DNA of 20,640 bases from Basidiobolus ranarum (taxonomy: Eukaryota; Basidiobolomycota; Basidiobolomycetes; Basidiobolales). Location of the stretch: assembly GCA_040143965.1 (NCBI GenBank), contig JASJQH010007099.1:1-20640 (forward strand), given 5' to 3'. The position numbers were made by a program, and so were the translations under genes. Below, one piece after another: positions 1 through 10,601 of the stretch (its first letter is position 1; the number at the start of each line of letters is the position of its first letter). The notes under the pieces are model-generated. The model had not been told where the DNA came from. It saw only the letters and a program-made list of their open reading frames with translations, and searched no databases.

Positions 1-953
1 TTTACTCACTTCACTTGAACGGAGATTTCCCTTACACCCAATAGCTACAATAAGATGAATTAAGTATTGCGCAACATATTCTGTCGAATGGACATGAATA
101 GGGTACTCTACTAATAATAAAGTGGTTTCTGAGGACCATTTAAAGCGTACTTTTTCTCGAAACTTTGTGAGTATCATTTACGAATTCAGCACATATTTAA
201 AGAGAAATCTTAAAGTTCAACATTTGCCTACTCCCCTTAGAGTTTTAGGTTGTAACACATTTCCTCATTACTGAAAAGGGGAAATGCTGCTTTAACAGTA
301 ACTCTGAAGAACTATTAAATTCAAGTTTTAAACGGGATAGCCCTTCAATATATGTTACTGTAGCTATTGATGGCTATATGTTTCGAGTGTACTCGAGAAT
401 AATTCAGCAGATCTTGAAGGCAAATCTGGAGTATCTCCTGCATCCAGTATTTAAGCCTGATGTTCTACATATACATGGTCACTAACTAAGTGAGCACTTG
501 TCATTCCAAACCCGAGTTGACAGGTATGTATTGTCGTGCTAATGATGACACCTACCATAAGTGATTCCTCTGACTTCATCAAGTTTCAAGCATCAATGAA
601 TATGCTGTAGAATATTGCAGAATGCAACATCTCTTAACCTGTTAAATGACAAGAGATGTATGTAGTTTATTGCTTGATGATACAACTTGGATCACTAGTG
701 ACGATTATGCGAACACGCAAGATATGTTTTGAAGTTTCTCTAACAAAATCATGTACGATATGGTAAGGTATTCCAATATTTATTTCTCAATGCATCCCTA
801 ATCAACACGAACTGCAGTAGTTGATACCGCGTATCATTAGAAAACAATAATATGCTTCTACTCAATACTGAGTATAAAATACCTTAATATAGCCCATTTG
901 GTTTTCATTTTGTGACCGTGTAAGCTAGCGTAATATCATCTCGGCAACTACAT
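1..953. other. Left-edge stretch without a recognised gene
   Basis: No open frame of useful length and no convincing exon chain was seen on either strand. The sequence is AT-rich and stop-dense in all frames. Its right end should hold the promoter and 5' leader of the gene that starts at 954. A short inverted repeat (CGAGT-GT-ACTCG, about 383-394) is visible but has no assigned role. Confidence 0.5.
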
Positions 954-2486
954 ATGTCTGAACTTTATACACCCATATCAGAAGTCGCTGGTACGTGCTA
1001 TATGCTCTGCTAATTGCTTTGTATATCTTGACTAATAGAGAATCTATGGAATAAGGAGATCGCGCCAATTATGGGACCATAGAGCGTGACTCTGAAAGTG
1101 TACTGAGAAAATCAGGGAAAACTGGTATGTTCTCTTAATTGCTGGAGTATACTGAGTGAGTTGAAATTTACTACTTTGAATAGTGTGGAACTCTTTCAAC
1201 CTAAAACAACCGACAATTTCTAAGTTATATACATCATTTGTATTCGGTTTCTTGTTACTTTGGGCAATTTACAAGGTACATCTATTCTACTTTCTTGATT
1301 TTGCTAATCATACGAAAACTCATTTTTTCATAACAACTCAGTGTAGCGTTTATACGCCACATGGCTCATCTAACGAAAAAGATACAGCCCCTAATAGTCC
1401 ACTGGATGGTGAATCCAACTTCATAGTAGACCTCACCACATACCAAACGCTCTTTATCATTGTTAATACTACCGCTGCAGTAAGTTTTATCAATTATACC
1501 AATAGAAAAACGCTTGATTCTTTAGTTCCAATTATACTAACAATTAGCATCACTTTTGTCTCTTATGCAACTAGATAGCAGATGTTGAAATCATTGCAAA
1601 TAGAAACCGTGATACCAAGTTTGCTCACATCGCCTCTGATATTTTTCCACAGGATCTTTATGATAACCAAGTATACTTCCAAGAGACTAGAGAAGAAGAT
1701 CGTTACTTTCTTGTACTAAATGTAAGTGAGTTCGAGATATTTCACTCTCATACTTCATGTACTAATGAACTCTATTAGACTAGAAACACCAACCTCCGTG
1801 CCAACGTTACCATTCGAATCTATCTTCCCTCCAAGCAGCCTAGTTTGAAAAATCTAAATATCATTTTACCTGTTGGAAAAGTTAATGGTTCTACTTTGAC
1901 TCATTCCCACTTTGACAATCTTAATGTGAAAGTGGATACAGGAGTGATCGCTTTTGAGGTATCAGAGTCTTCTTATTTCGTATGTTCAGCCTACCACGTA
2001 TCTTGTATGTAAGGAGTAACATAGTGATTCGTATTAGGATGTTCGCAGCTCAAATATCACTTTGCAAACATCTGTTGGTGATATCTCAGGAACATACAGT
2101 TTCTCTCAAGCATATAGTGCCCTATCGAGTCAGGGAAATGTGGATTGCCGCTTAAGAGTAGCACCACGTTCAATCCCTGATATCTCCGTTGGTACTTCAG
2201 TGGGAAATGTCACCGCTCGCGTGGTTAGTTTTCTATTTGATATGGATGTATACATAATGCATATCATGGCACTAACATATCGATCTAGACTGATACTTTT
2301 CGCGGATCCTTCAGTTTATTTGCGAAACATGGACGTACCTATATCTCGGGTATTCGACATATGGATTATTCCACCAACACTACTTCAGCCAAAAATGGAT
2401 TTTTTCATGGTGAAAAGGCCAACTCCAATATCTCACTGTACACAAATCAAGGTAGAATCGTTTTGGCATTCAGACGACGTATATAA
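954..2486 (+). CDS. Type II membrane protein with DUF4097-like (putative adhesin) ectodomain
   Basis: Seven exons can be joined in frame: 954-990, 1056-1124, 1184-1479, 1575-1721, 1779-1958, 2038-2223 and 2289-2486, giving about 370 residues. The ATG at 954 opens a hydrophilic N-terminus (MSELYTPISEVAG) followed by one membrane helix at about residues 52-73 and no signal peptide, so the bulk should face the lumen or the outside. The ectodomain has repeated beta-strand phrases (LQTSVGDISGTYS, ISVGTSVGNVTARV, FSLFAKHGRTYISG) of the kind seen in DUF4097/putative adhesin domains, and several N-X-S/T sequons (NVT, NGS, NIT, NIS). It ends RIVLAFRRRI then TAA. Introns are 57-95 nt; intron 6 has GTTAGT and a CACTAAC branch site. 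The 1480-1574 intron uses the first of two nearby AGs because only that keeps phase. The family assignment rests on repeat texture, not alignment; function is unknown. Confidence 0.72.
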
Positions 2487-3086
2487 TGTCTGTTCAAGAA
2501 AAAGATTGAACTTGGCCTCCAAGTTACTCATTCAAATACCAAATAACCAACATATATGTATTTGATTCATTTTTTCAATGTATCTTCTAAAAATCGATTA
2601 CTTGTCTTACCTTCTTACACGTCAAGCCCCATACACATTCTAACATTATACGGGAATCGTGTTTCGCGTCTAGAATTTTATGAATGCCAAATGGGCAAGG
2701 AGCTATATTCTGTATTAATTACAGGGTGCAAAATAAACAGGTAGTCAATTGTATAAATAGGACTAAATAAAAGTAGGGAACCCACAGGTAGAAAAGAAAT
2801 CCTGAACGTCTATACATCATAAGAAGAAAGACTATGAGAATAAATGGCAACAAAGGCTAGTATTATTACATCTATATGCAGGGGCATTCATTTTCTTGTC
2901 GTTCACTTCAAGTTCCCATGGAATTCAAGCTTGGTGTCTAGATTGGCATTTGCAATCATTATAATCTTGAATGAACCGATATGTAGAGTGATCCGTCGAT
3001 AAAGAGGGGAAAATAAACGGACTGAAATCGCATATGTATTAAATTATTAATCACTTTGTATGAACCCTTGGGATGAAATTTCCTTT
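2487..3086. other. Convergent 3' region between two genes
   Basis: The (+) gene ends at 2486 and the (-) gene ends at 3087, so this is a shared tail-to-tail spacer. Two plus-strand AATAAA hexamers (2732-2737 and 2766-2771) could be poly(A) signals for the left gene, though they lie about 250-280 nt past its stop. A 62-codon frame at 2556-2744 has no support as a gene. Confidence 0.45.
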
Positions 3087-4582
3087 CTAAATAAACATGA
3101 ATTCCTTGATATTGGTAAACACATCTAACGACGTGTTTGTTTCATCAGTGTGGCGTTGCGATTTTCTTAAGCGGCTGTGATATTTTCGTTTCCGGAATGC
3201 GAGATATTTGTTAAGCTCCGAGTGATAGGTTGCAGCAGGTGAGGAAGAAGAATACCGGCTTACTCGAAGTAATCCGAATACAAATTTCAGGAGAACTCCG
3301 CATAGAGCCGCCATATCAAAGAATAGCCTACCAAGAACCTCTGGCAACTCGCAAAGTGCAGATTCCCAAGACAACATATTGGTGAATAAACGAAATATAT
3401 CTCGATCGAACCTTTTATTTCGTAGGAACCGTTTACGTGGCGGAGGAAGTTCAAGAACTTCTTCTTCCGAGTACTCTGCTTCGGAGGAATATGTTTCGTA
3501 ATGTGTTTTTCTTCTATCCACCCAGGTTTCACATTTATCTCTGAACAAGTTTTCTTCTTCATCTTCTTCACTGAAAATTGAATCACAACTGCTTACACTA
3601 TAAGATTGACACTCGGAATATCTTCGATCGATAGTATATGGAAGGTCTGTCTGTGTACTCTGGTCACGATATCTGCTTGTAAATACGGGTGATGACATGG
3701 CTAGCGGTATCTCCATTTGTCGAGAGTTACTGTTCAACAAACATGAGCATTTACGACTTAATGGACGAGATGGTCCAGGTGAGGGAGATGATGAAGGCGA
3801 AAACATTGTGCTTATACGAGAGCGCTCTAAGCCAGGTTCTAAAGCAGTTTGAGCTTGATCAATTAGGCTCATTAGAACTTCACTAATCCGCTCATAACGT
3901 TGGTTGACCTCGTCTTCAGTCTCTGATAGTGCATCCTTTGGGATTTCCGAATGCTATTTAGAATTGTATGGTTGTTAAAATCAGGGATATTGAAAGCTTA
4001 GTAATAATAATAATAATTTAAATAGTTATTAACAACCTGGTGATTTTGTAAATTGTGCTCGTGTGTACTAAATTGTAAGTAAAAGATGAAAGTTATTATA
4101 AAATTCATTATCGAATTTACTATTAGACGCTTCTTACATAGAAATGGTAGGAACATGGGGGCCATGCAAGCTATAGACATTCCAATGAGAATTCAACAAA
4201 AGTGTTACTTGTGAGAAAAAGATTATAGGTAGATATAAATACAAACTTTCGAAGTCTTTCGTGCATATTGTCGATGGCTTGCTGTTGCTGAAGCAGCTGC
4301 AACTGTAAATGTTGAATAATGGTGGTCATGGAAGAGATCTATAGTGTATATTATTCGAATAAAGTGAGGAAAAGAAGCAAACAAGTAAAAAAATTCAACT
4401 TGGTGAATTACCTTATTGCAAACAAAATCTACGGAATTAAAATGCAAAGAAGGGCTATTAACAGGTGTGTAATTCGGAGTGGTATTGATAGGTTTGGGGT
4501 TAGAAGTGCTTCTAGGAGAGCCAAAAATACTGGAAAATAAAGTAGATTTATTAGGCTGTGGTGACCCGGTTAACTCAAACAT
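3087..4582 (-). CDS. Unrecognised protein with Gln-rich helix, TQT motif and C-terminal hydrophobic segment
   Basis: Five exons join with consistent phase: 4582-4412, 4338-4247, 4170-4138, 4067-4037 and 3953-3087 (introns 73, 76, 70 and 83 nt), giving about 397 residues. I did not recognise the family. In order: a Ser/Pro/Asn-rich start with two FGSP/TGSP-like motifs; a short Gln-rich helix (QHLQLQLLQQQQ) that could form a coiled coil; a Ser/Pro-rich linker; STQTD at 208-212, resembling a dynein light chain (LC8) anchor; an acidic run (EEDEEE, about 238-243); a basic patch (PPPRKRFLRNKR, about 279-290); and a hydrophobic stretch at about 315-338 that could be a membrane helix or a buried amphipathic helix. 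The tail is basic. The start is uncertain: 4582 is the first ATG in the frame, but the frame stays open upstream to about 4723 without an ATG, so a missed 5' exon is possible. Confidence 0.6.
4002..4017. repeat. (TAA)5 microsatellite in an intron
   Basis: Five perfect TAA units plus one base lie inside the last intron (4036-3954) of the minus-strand gene. On the transcript this reads (TTA)n, away from the splice signals. Confidence 0.9.
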
Positions 4583-5016
4583 ATGCACAAGTGAAGTAGA
4601 GGCCAACGTGCTAGAAGGGTGTTTTATGCTAGACGAGCTAGAGTTAAGCAAAGGGTCGGTCGTTCGATTTGTTTGCACGGATATTGAATAAATTATTATA
4701 AAAATAAGACAATTCAACACCAATCAAATCTAGAATAGAGGGGCCGAAGTGTGCAACGGTACAGGTGATATTACAAAATATTGAGGGGAGCTAAGATTAA
4801 GTTGAAACAAAAGAGAAAAACGCAAGCAGAGGCAGAGTTAACGTATCCTCAAGCAAAAGTCTTGAGTTCAATATATTAATTTTGCTGATATGTGCTATTC
4901 CTACAACATAGAATTTCCCCTAAACCACAAACGCAAAGCCCAAGTTTAATGTTCTACATATTGATTCCACCTTAACATCGATTAGAAACTCTATTCAGTT
5001 GGAAAATTTAACGAAT
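4583..5016. other. 5' leader/promoter stretch of the 3087-4582 gene
   Basis: No gene was seen. On the minus strand there is a pyrimidine-rich run (about 4794-4835) upstream of the inferred start, of the type often found just before fungal start sites. No ATG lies in the required frame between 4583 and about 4723. Confidence 0.35.
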
Positions 5017-5208
5017 TTATTTGAGAATTAAGGGCAAAAAGCATGGATTTAGCCAGTGTGATAGAGCCTGAGCATTTTCCATGTATCTAAATGCTCTCAT
5101 CAAATACGAAATGGTAGCTGTAGCCAAGCCAGTCAAGATAGAACCAGAAGGTTTAGCCACAATTGCTTGAAAGCGATTTGAGTGTGTAATCCTGTATATT
5201 CTAGCCAT
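5017..5208 (-). CDS. Possible small protein, 63 aa
   Basis: An ATG-to-TAA frame encodes 63 residues with a basic N-terminus (MARIYRITHSNRFQ) and a central small-residue hydrophobic segment (GSILTGLATATISYLM) that could be one short membrane helix. The layout resembles small mitochondrial or ER membrane subunits, but I recognise no family. There is no splice or promoter evidence, and a 63-codon frame can occur by chance in DNA of this composition. Treat as tentative. Confidence 0.25.
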   Translation of the reverse strand: MARIYRITHSNRFQAIVAKPSGSILTGLATATISYLMRAFRYMENAQALSHWLNPCFLPLILK

Positions 5209-5865
5209 AGCTTGTGGCAGGTGACCGATTTTCTGTCACACCGAGCCGAAGTCCGTAGATGCTTATACAAACAACGAGCCACTTCTCACTCTGACAAGTT
5301 CGCTGGTCAGTTTCACCTACAGTGTTGACTATCTCACAATCGCTGATGAATATTCAAGTTTATGTAGTGTTTCAGAAGTCATTGACCAGCCATTTGCCAA
5401 ATTATCTCGATACGTCCAATGATTACTGGTTTCTAAATCAACATTAATTATTAACTGAATTGAGATGAGAGTCAGCTAAGCCTGATCCAACCGAAGTGAT
5501 TGCTGTGGTTACACTGCATCAGTGCTGAGTATAGGTCGAGATTAATTGACAAGATTCGAACAATGGCTCGTACTATCCTTACACTATTTGGATGCTCTTC
5601 CCCAAACAATTTACTGAGCATACATAAACATATATCACATGGAGTCTTCACATGGAAGGGCATCGATTTCTTAGCAGACAAACCATTAAATGGCCTCTGA
5701 ACTATGTATGCGCTTATCCACGAGCTTTTGACAAGTAAATGCAGGTCCAACATAAGGGCTGCGACTTACAACGAGCCCAATCAATCAAATTCAAAACGTG
5801 CATGTAATACATACACAGCCTGTTTATAGACATTTCTAAGCAATCGCTTTATTCAACTACTGACA
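5209..5865. other. Intergenic stretch, nothing firm
   Basis: Two overlapping frames on opposite strands (5500-5700 + and 5472-5753 -) are open, but neither has a recognisable motif, a convincing start or splice partners. Its right end should hold the terminator of the minus-strand trihelix gene that ends at 5866. Confidence 0.4.
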
Positions 5866-7051
5866 CTAGTGAGATGGCTTTTGAGGAATATCAGCACAAC
5901 TAAGATTGTCTCTCAAAGCGCGGAGATTTTCATCTGCTTCAAAAATATCGATTCCATCATTCGAAGAATGGTCAACCATATCAAATGGTAAGTTAGGCGA
6001 TGATTCGCTTAATGAGGGTCTATACGGATGGTCTTCTATAAGTACTTCGTCTGAATTGACTGAATCAATATTCTCACTATGTGTTTCATTATCGTTGGCT
6101 AACGTTGGGTTTTCCATCTTTATCGATCCCGATTCTTTAAGGACTGCAAGAAACTCTTTCCGTAAAAGGTACTCTTCGTGACGGCTTTTTTGGAGTTCTT
6201 CGACAATATCTCTGTATATCAAGTTTTGAAATTCTAATTGGCTACGTAACAACTCAATTAACTTATGTGAAAGGTCACCTCCTTCATGGCTGTCGGTGGA
6301 AATAAATGTTCTTTCATCGTTTTTAGAAGTTGGCTTGTGTAGAGGAAATGAGTCTTTCGGATCTATAGTCTGGCGCTTGTTATTGGAAACTTCTTCAATA
6401 TTAGATACATCTTCAGAGGAGTCGTCATCGTTTGATTCGTTTGTATCTGGGCTATCAGGTAATACTTTTCTTGTATAGGATTTGCTTCGTCCGGTAGATT
6501 CTTGAAGGCTAAATATCTTGCTTAGCTTATCGTGAAAAGGGAGTGACTCTTCGTCTCCTGATTCTTTTGCTTTCTATAAATAAGTGAAAATGATGATTCT
6601 TATGAGTGTTAAGTTCACTAGAAGAATACATTAGCTTAGATTATAACCTCATAAGTGGATCGCAATCTTCTCCATTTACTGCTACATTGGGACGCTAACC
6701 TAGTGAAGCCACCCTCTTGAAGTGATTGAGAAATGTCTTGCCATAATTGACTATCGGTACGGTTATCGCTTGAATCTTTTAAACGATCTTCATAGCAATT
6801 CAGTAAAATTTTGAGTTCTTGGTCCCCCCAGGTAGGTCTATGTGAGAAATTTGGGAAACTTTGTTACAATTCAATATTCCAATTACATCTAGATTGAATA
6901 CTAACCGATGATACAGCCGAGAATCCCGAGATGGAAATACTCTGTTTCCTTTAAAAACTAGCCCTGGGACTAATAGTCTCGATGGTACCGTTAAAGAACG
7001 CAACATTAATCGTTTTTGGATGTTAGAAAGTGACAATGCCTTCTTGTTCAT
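5866..7051 (-). CDS. Trihelix (Myb/SANT-like) DNA-binding protein
   Basis: Three exons join in phase: 7051-6906, 6837-6648 and 6573-5866, giving 347 residues. After a basic leader the protein has a trihelix domain (Myb_DNA-bind_4 type) at about residues 49-118, with the three expected tryptophans at W52 (RPTWGDQEL), W81 (SQLWQDIS) and W104 (CSSKWRRL) and the GFTR..SQC spacing before the third helix. A Ser/Asp-rich linker follows, then a likely coiled coil at about 216-265 (LIELLRSQLEFQNLI and onward) and an acidic tail. This layout suits a dimeric nuclear transcription factor; targets are unknown. The first intron (68 nt) has a normal GTTAGT donor; the second (74 nt) begins GTTATA, which is weak, but reading through meets a stop at once. 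The gene is divergent from ALG7, with 244 bp between starts. Confidence 0.8.
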
Positions 7052-7295
7052 ATATTATTATAATATAGAGATAATTTCTATCGCCAAAATCTATCAGTCA
7101 TGTGATCACAAGTTAATCAGTCTCCAGCCAAGAACTAATACCACAGGGTATTATAAGCCACGACCAATGATTGCACAAGAAAAAGGGTAAATCCATTAAT
7201 GATAAGCATATTCAAACTTGACTAATAAAAGTTCAACAACCATTAACGTCTCGTGTATTGCGACCCATATTTCACGATTCCTTAACTTATAGTAG
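7052..7295. promoter_or_regulatory. Divergent promoter region, trihelix gene / ALG7
   Basis: The 244 bp between the two ATGs must hold both promoters. It is AT-rich, with TATTATTATAATATAGAG close to the minus-strand start. No specific factor site could be named with confidence. Confidence 0.5.
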
Positions 7296-8889
7296 ATGCC
7301 AACACTTCGAACTCTATTCGTTTTGGCAGGAATTGGTTTAGTTTCATGCACTTCAAGTGACCCACTTCATGCTTCACTTGGCCTGTCAGTGCTAGCAGGT
7401 TTGGTTACTTGGGAGCTAATTCCTCGTTTAAGCCCCACTTTTCTAAAGGCTGGTCTATCAGGAAAAGATATGTGTAAGAAGGCTAAGCCTATATTGTAAG
7501 AACTTAAACACCATATCCACGTAAACGTATATGTATTTACGCGAACATTTATCGAACAGACCTGAAAGCATGGGTGTTGTCTGTGCTATGGTTTACTTAA
7601 TTACTCTGATTATCTTCATTCCATTCCCATTTGTTGACTGGTTCCCAGGTGTTCTTTCGGAAAGGGGGAAACTTTCATTACACACATTTCCATATCATAA
7701 GGTATCTACAGCTGATTGCTCATATTCCAGTTCAAACACTTAGCATTTTGTCGATATAGTTAGGTTTATTTTTATCTGGAATTCTAACTATACAGAGTAT
7801 GGTTATGCTAGGATTTGGGGATGATGTGTTAGATATTCGTTGGCGTTACAAGCTCATTTTACCTACCATTGCCTCTATCCCGTTACTAGTTATATACTAC
7901 GTTTCTGGCGGTGTTACTACTGTAATGGTACCGTTGCCTTTTCGAGGAATCTTTGGACCTTTGTTTGACCTTGGTAACATGGTTATAATAGTAGATATTC
8001 TCTACCTAAGTTTTATGGTTAATACTCTTTAACATTTAAAGGGATATTGTATTACTTGTATATGGCTATGCTCGCCGTATTCTGTACAAATTCTATTAAC
8101 ATCTTGGCAGGTGTAAATGGTGTTGAAGTTGGTCAAAGTATAATCATCGCTACCTCTGTAGTTATCAATGACTCCTTATATTTGGATGGAACGAACATTC
8201 CTGCTTTGGAAACACATCTATTTTCGCTTTACTTTTTACTTCCATTCATTGGTGTATCTGTGGCTTTATTTGTGCACAATTGGTATGTTGCATATCCGGT
8301 TGGTCCTTGGAAATGAACTAAATTCAATGTTAGGTACCCTGCTCGAGTATTTGTTGGCGATACATACTGCTACTTCGCTGGAATGACCTTAGCGGTAGTC
8401 TCGATTATGGGTCACTTTACAAAAACCATCTTGTTATTTTTTATTCCACAAATATTCAACTTCATTTACTCTGCCCCTCAACTATTTCATTTTGTTGATT
8501 GTCCAAGACACAGAATGCCTAAGTAGGATTTTCGGTTTTATGAAGTTACTCTCTATATGGTATTAATAATAATCCCTACCAAAAGGCTGAACCGACATCT
8601 AGGTAAGTTAGAGGCTACTTTTACCGAGTTAAGCAAAATTTCTCCATTGGGAAAAATATTTCTTCGTCTTTATGAGGCTTTAGGATTGATTCAAGTGGAA
8701 CGAAATGAAGATGGTGTTCCGATTCGAGTCAATAATTTTACTCTTTTGAATCTTCTCTTATGTAAGTTAGGCCCTTTGCGTGAGCGTCAATTGGTGATAT
8801 ATGTAATGTGTATCCAGATATTAGCTTCCTTTGTATCCTTCTTCATTCGGTATAAGATGGCCTCACTGATATATGAAGTTGTTGACTGA
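7296..8889 (+). CDS. ALG7: UDP-GlcNAc:dolichyl-phosphate GlcNAc-1-phosphotransferase (DPAGT1/Alg7)
   Basis: This ER enzyme moves GlcNAc-1-phosphate from UDP-GlcNAc to dolichyl phosphate, the first step of N-glycan assembly and the target of tunicamycin. Six exons join in phase: 7296-7495, 7560-7701, 7760-7973, 8042-8282, 8334-8522 and 8586-8889 (introns 64, 58, 68, 51 and 63 nt), giving 429 residues against 408 in human. It is a polytopic membrane protein. Family landmarks are PESMG at the start of exon 2; the acidic pair [11 protein letters not shown] (D135, D136); [14 protein letters not shown] (N205-S216); [19 protein letters not shown] with D275; and CPRHRMP (R324-H325-R326), the loop that grips the nucleotide sugar. 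The C-terminal part ([17 protein letters not shown]) also matches the family. The intron 3 join gives [11 protein letters not shown], as expected. No key residue is missing. The last donor, GTAGGA, is slightly unusual. Confidence 0.96.
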
Positions 8890-9075
8890 TGACTTTGCCA
8901 ACCTGCACTTGACTGCTTATTATTGTACTAGCATATCAATATGATAAATTATTATCATTTAAATGATCAATAGTCAAAAACGGTCACCGATTTTTTGAAA
9001 CTGTTAATAATGGATGAATTTAAGTTAGTGTCTTTGTAGAATGACAATTACAAAAAGCTAAGGGTTTCCCTCAAT

Positions 9076-9729
9076 ATGATATATAAGACCTCAAATTACT
9101 CGCAATCATTAAGAAAACTAAGGAAATATCAAAAATTACTTGACAACTGTCCAACGAATGACTTCATTGTTGGGAAGTATGCGAATTGGTTTTGTAGACT
9201 GGACGAACCAGACCTATCCACTTTGCTCTTTGCTGTGAATGAACTAAGGTACGATGTACTTAGAGAAGAAGAAGCCTTTTCAGAAATCACTTTTGATGGA
9301 GATTATCTTCTAAGTCGACGCCAACAACGAGCTTTAGCATTTCTAGGAAGAACCAATGAAGCTCTAACTCTATCACGATTCGAAGAAACATTCGTGGATA
9401 GTTACTCTATTGGTTGTGAAGATACTCCTAAGCATTCATTTCAATACGATGAAAAATTTAAGTGGCTATGCAGATGCACTCCAAATGACTTGTTTGGAAT
9501 CATTTGGCTAGTTGGTGAGATCCGTGCTAGGTGGGTTGACTCGGCTACTAAGCTATCTCAGTTCCAAGAACGACCAAGAGAAGCCATTAAAGGTCTAATT
9601 TCTTTAGCCCAAGATAAACCGATTTGGTATCGACGTGCTGGGTGGAAAGTACAAATTCCTGAGTATTATGGAAGAAGGTCTGACTGGTGGTGGCACTGTA
9701 TAAAATGTCTTATTTATCACCGTCAATAA
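9076..9729 (+). CDS. Orphan 217-aa protein with an internal duplication
   Basis: A single uninterrupted frame runs from the ATG at 9076 to TAA at 9729. I recognise no family. The protein is rich in aromatic and charged residues with no signal peptide or clear membrane helix. Two 21-residue segments, 38-58 and 130-150, align without gaps at 8 identities (W, C, R, D, L, V, E, R), and most other hydrophobic positions are conservative; both end in a hydrophobic-x-E-[LI]-R helix. The tail has a Trp cluster (SDWWWHC). The start is the first ATG after an in-frame TAG at about 9038. That TAG is preceded by TCTTTG, so an upstream exon spliced at about 9040 cannot be excluded. The gene lies 186 bp after ALG7 on the same strand. 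Confidence 0.65.
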   Translation: MIYKTSNYSQSLRKLRKYQKLLDNCPTNDFIVGKYANWFCRLDEPDLSTLLFAVNELRYDVLREEEAFSEITFDGDYLLSRRQQRALAFLGRTNEALTLSRFEETFVDSYSIGCEDTPKHSFQYDEKFKWLCRCTPNDLFGIIWLVGEIRARWVDSATKLSQFQERPREAIKGLISLAQDKPIWYRRAGWKVQIPEYYGRRSDWWWHCIKCLIYHRQ

Positions 9730-10601
9730 GTCATATTTTTTACTGTTTATCAACATCAAACTAAAATCCTAAAAGTCAAGAACTCCAAGCTTTGGTTGTG
9801 CATTTTTACACCAATATCGTACTTTCAAAAAATGCAGCCTGTGTTTTATACATCGACCGTTACTCGATACACTAACTTTCTCAAACTCATAGATGCCAGT
9901 CGAGAGGAATACAGCTTTTGGCCGTCGACTGGATATACAGATGTCTAGATATCATACATATACCTATGAGATTTACCGCCATAAACTATGGCTGCTCGAT
10001 AATCCTTATTAACGACATTTGTCTCGAGACCAGATATTCCACCAGATTTGCGAGTATCGGCTTTAGGATTCAAGTATCTTCAGCTCTATAATCCATTGCA
10101 CACTTGCCATGTACCAATCGAGGTAATGACGGCATCGGCTGGAACAATTCAATTTTTGTACCTGCTTTTCAGTGACTCATGAATAACAGTACCGGTGTTT
10201 GATGAAGTGGTCAGCAATTCATACTTTAACCTAACCTCGAATAATCTTCTACCATAGGCCTTGTTTGCCGATTGGCCAGACCTGGTATGGTAAACCAAAG
10301 TAATCTCGACGCTAAACATTCTCTGGTTTCTGTAAAATTACCGTGTAAAGTTTACGGGGCCTGAATGATGTATCTAGTAATGATAATCACTTATAATGCG
10401 AGGGTCTAATGACTGATATACAACACATTCTTCCAGATTGTGAGATTGATTTTATACATGGCAAAGCCTTTATAACCATAAATATCATTTCTATAATGCT
10501 CAGTAAACCATGCAATCTTTGCTGTACTAAGAAGTATCAAACATAAATGGGAAAGAAGAGGGATGTGGCTAAACGATATTAAAGATATACTACAGATAAT
10601 T
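9730..10601. other. Convergent intergenic region
   Basis: This is an 872-bp tail-to-tail spacer between the 217-aa gene (+) and the 3' end of RAD2 (-). I found no long frame, exon chain, tRNA-like fold or terminal repeats. It is longer than the other spacers in this part of the window, and its purpose is not apparent. Confidence 0.45.

Noticed and set aside
2062-2565. 167-codon plus-strand open frame
   Set aside because: It begins inside exon 6 of the 954-2486 gene and stays open across a GTTAGT...CTAAC...AG intron; after 2289 it is in the wrong frame, while the spliced frame gives the beta-repeat sequence and a natural end at 2486.
3287-3886. Open frames of 99 (minus) and 65 (plus) codons overlapping the 3087-4582 gene
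   Set aside because: They are alternative-frame shadows of the long final exon; only the chosen frame joins four upstream exons in phase.
4319-4691. Two plus-strand frames opposite the first exons of the 3087-4582 gene
   Set aside because: No motif, and the minus strand has a consistent exon chain with good splice sites over the same bases.
5472-5753. 93-codon minus-strand frame, with a 66-codon plus-strand frame over the same bases
   Set aside because: No recognisable family, no splice partners, and mirrored open frames on both strands suggest low stop density by chance.
7744-7759. Alternative acceptor at TTAG (ending 7743) for ALG7 intron 2
   Set aside because: It breaks phase and family similarity; the AG at 7758-7759 gives the expected helix before GFGDDVLD.
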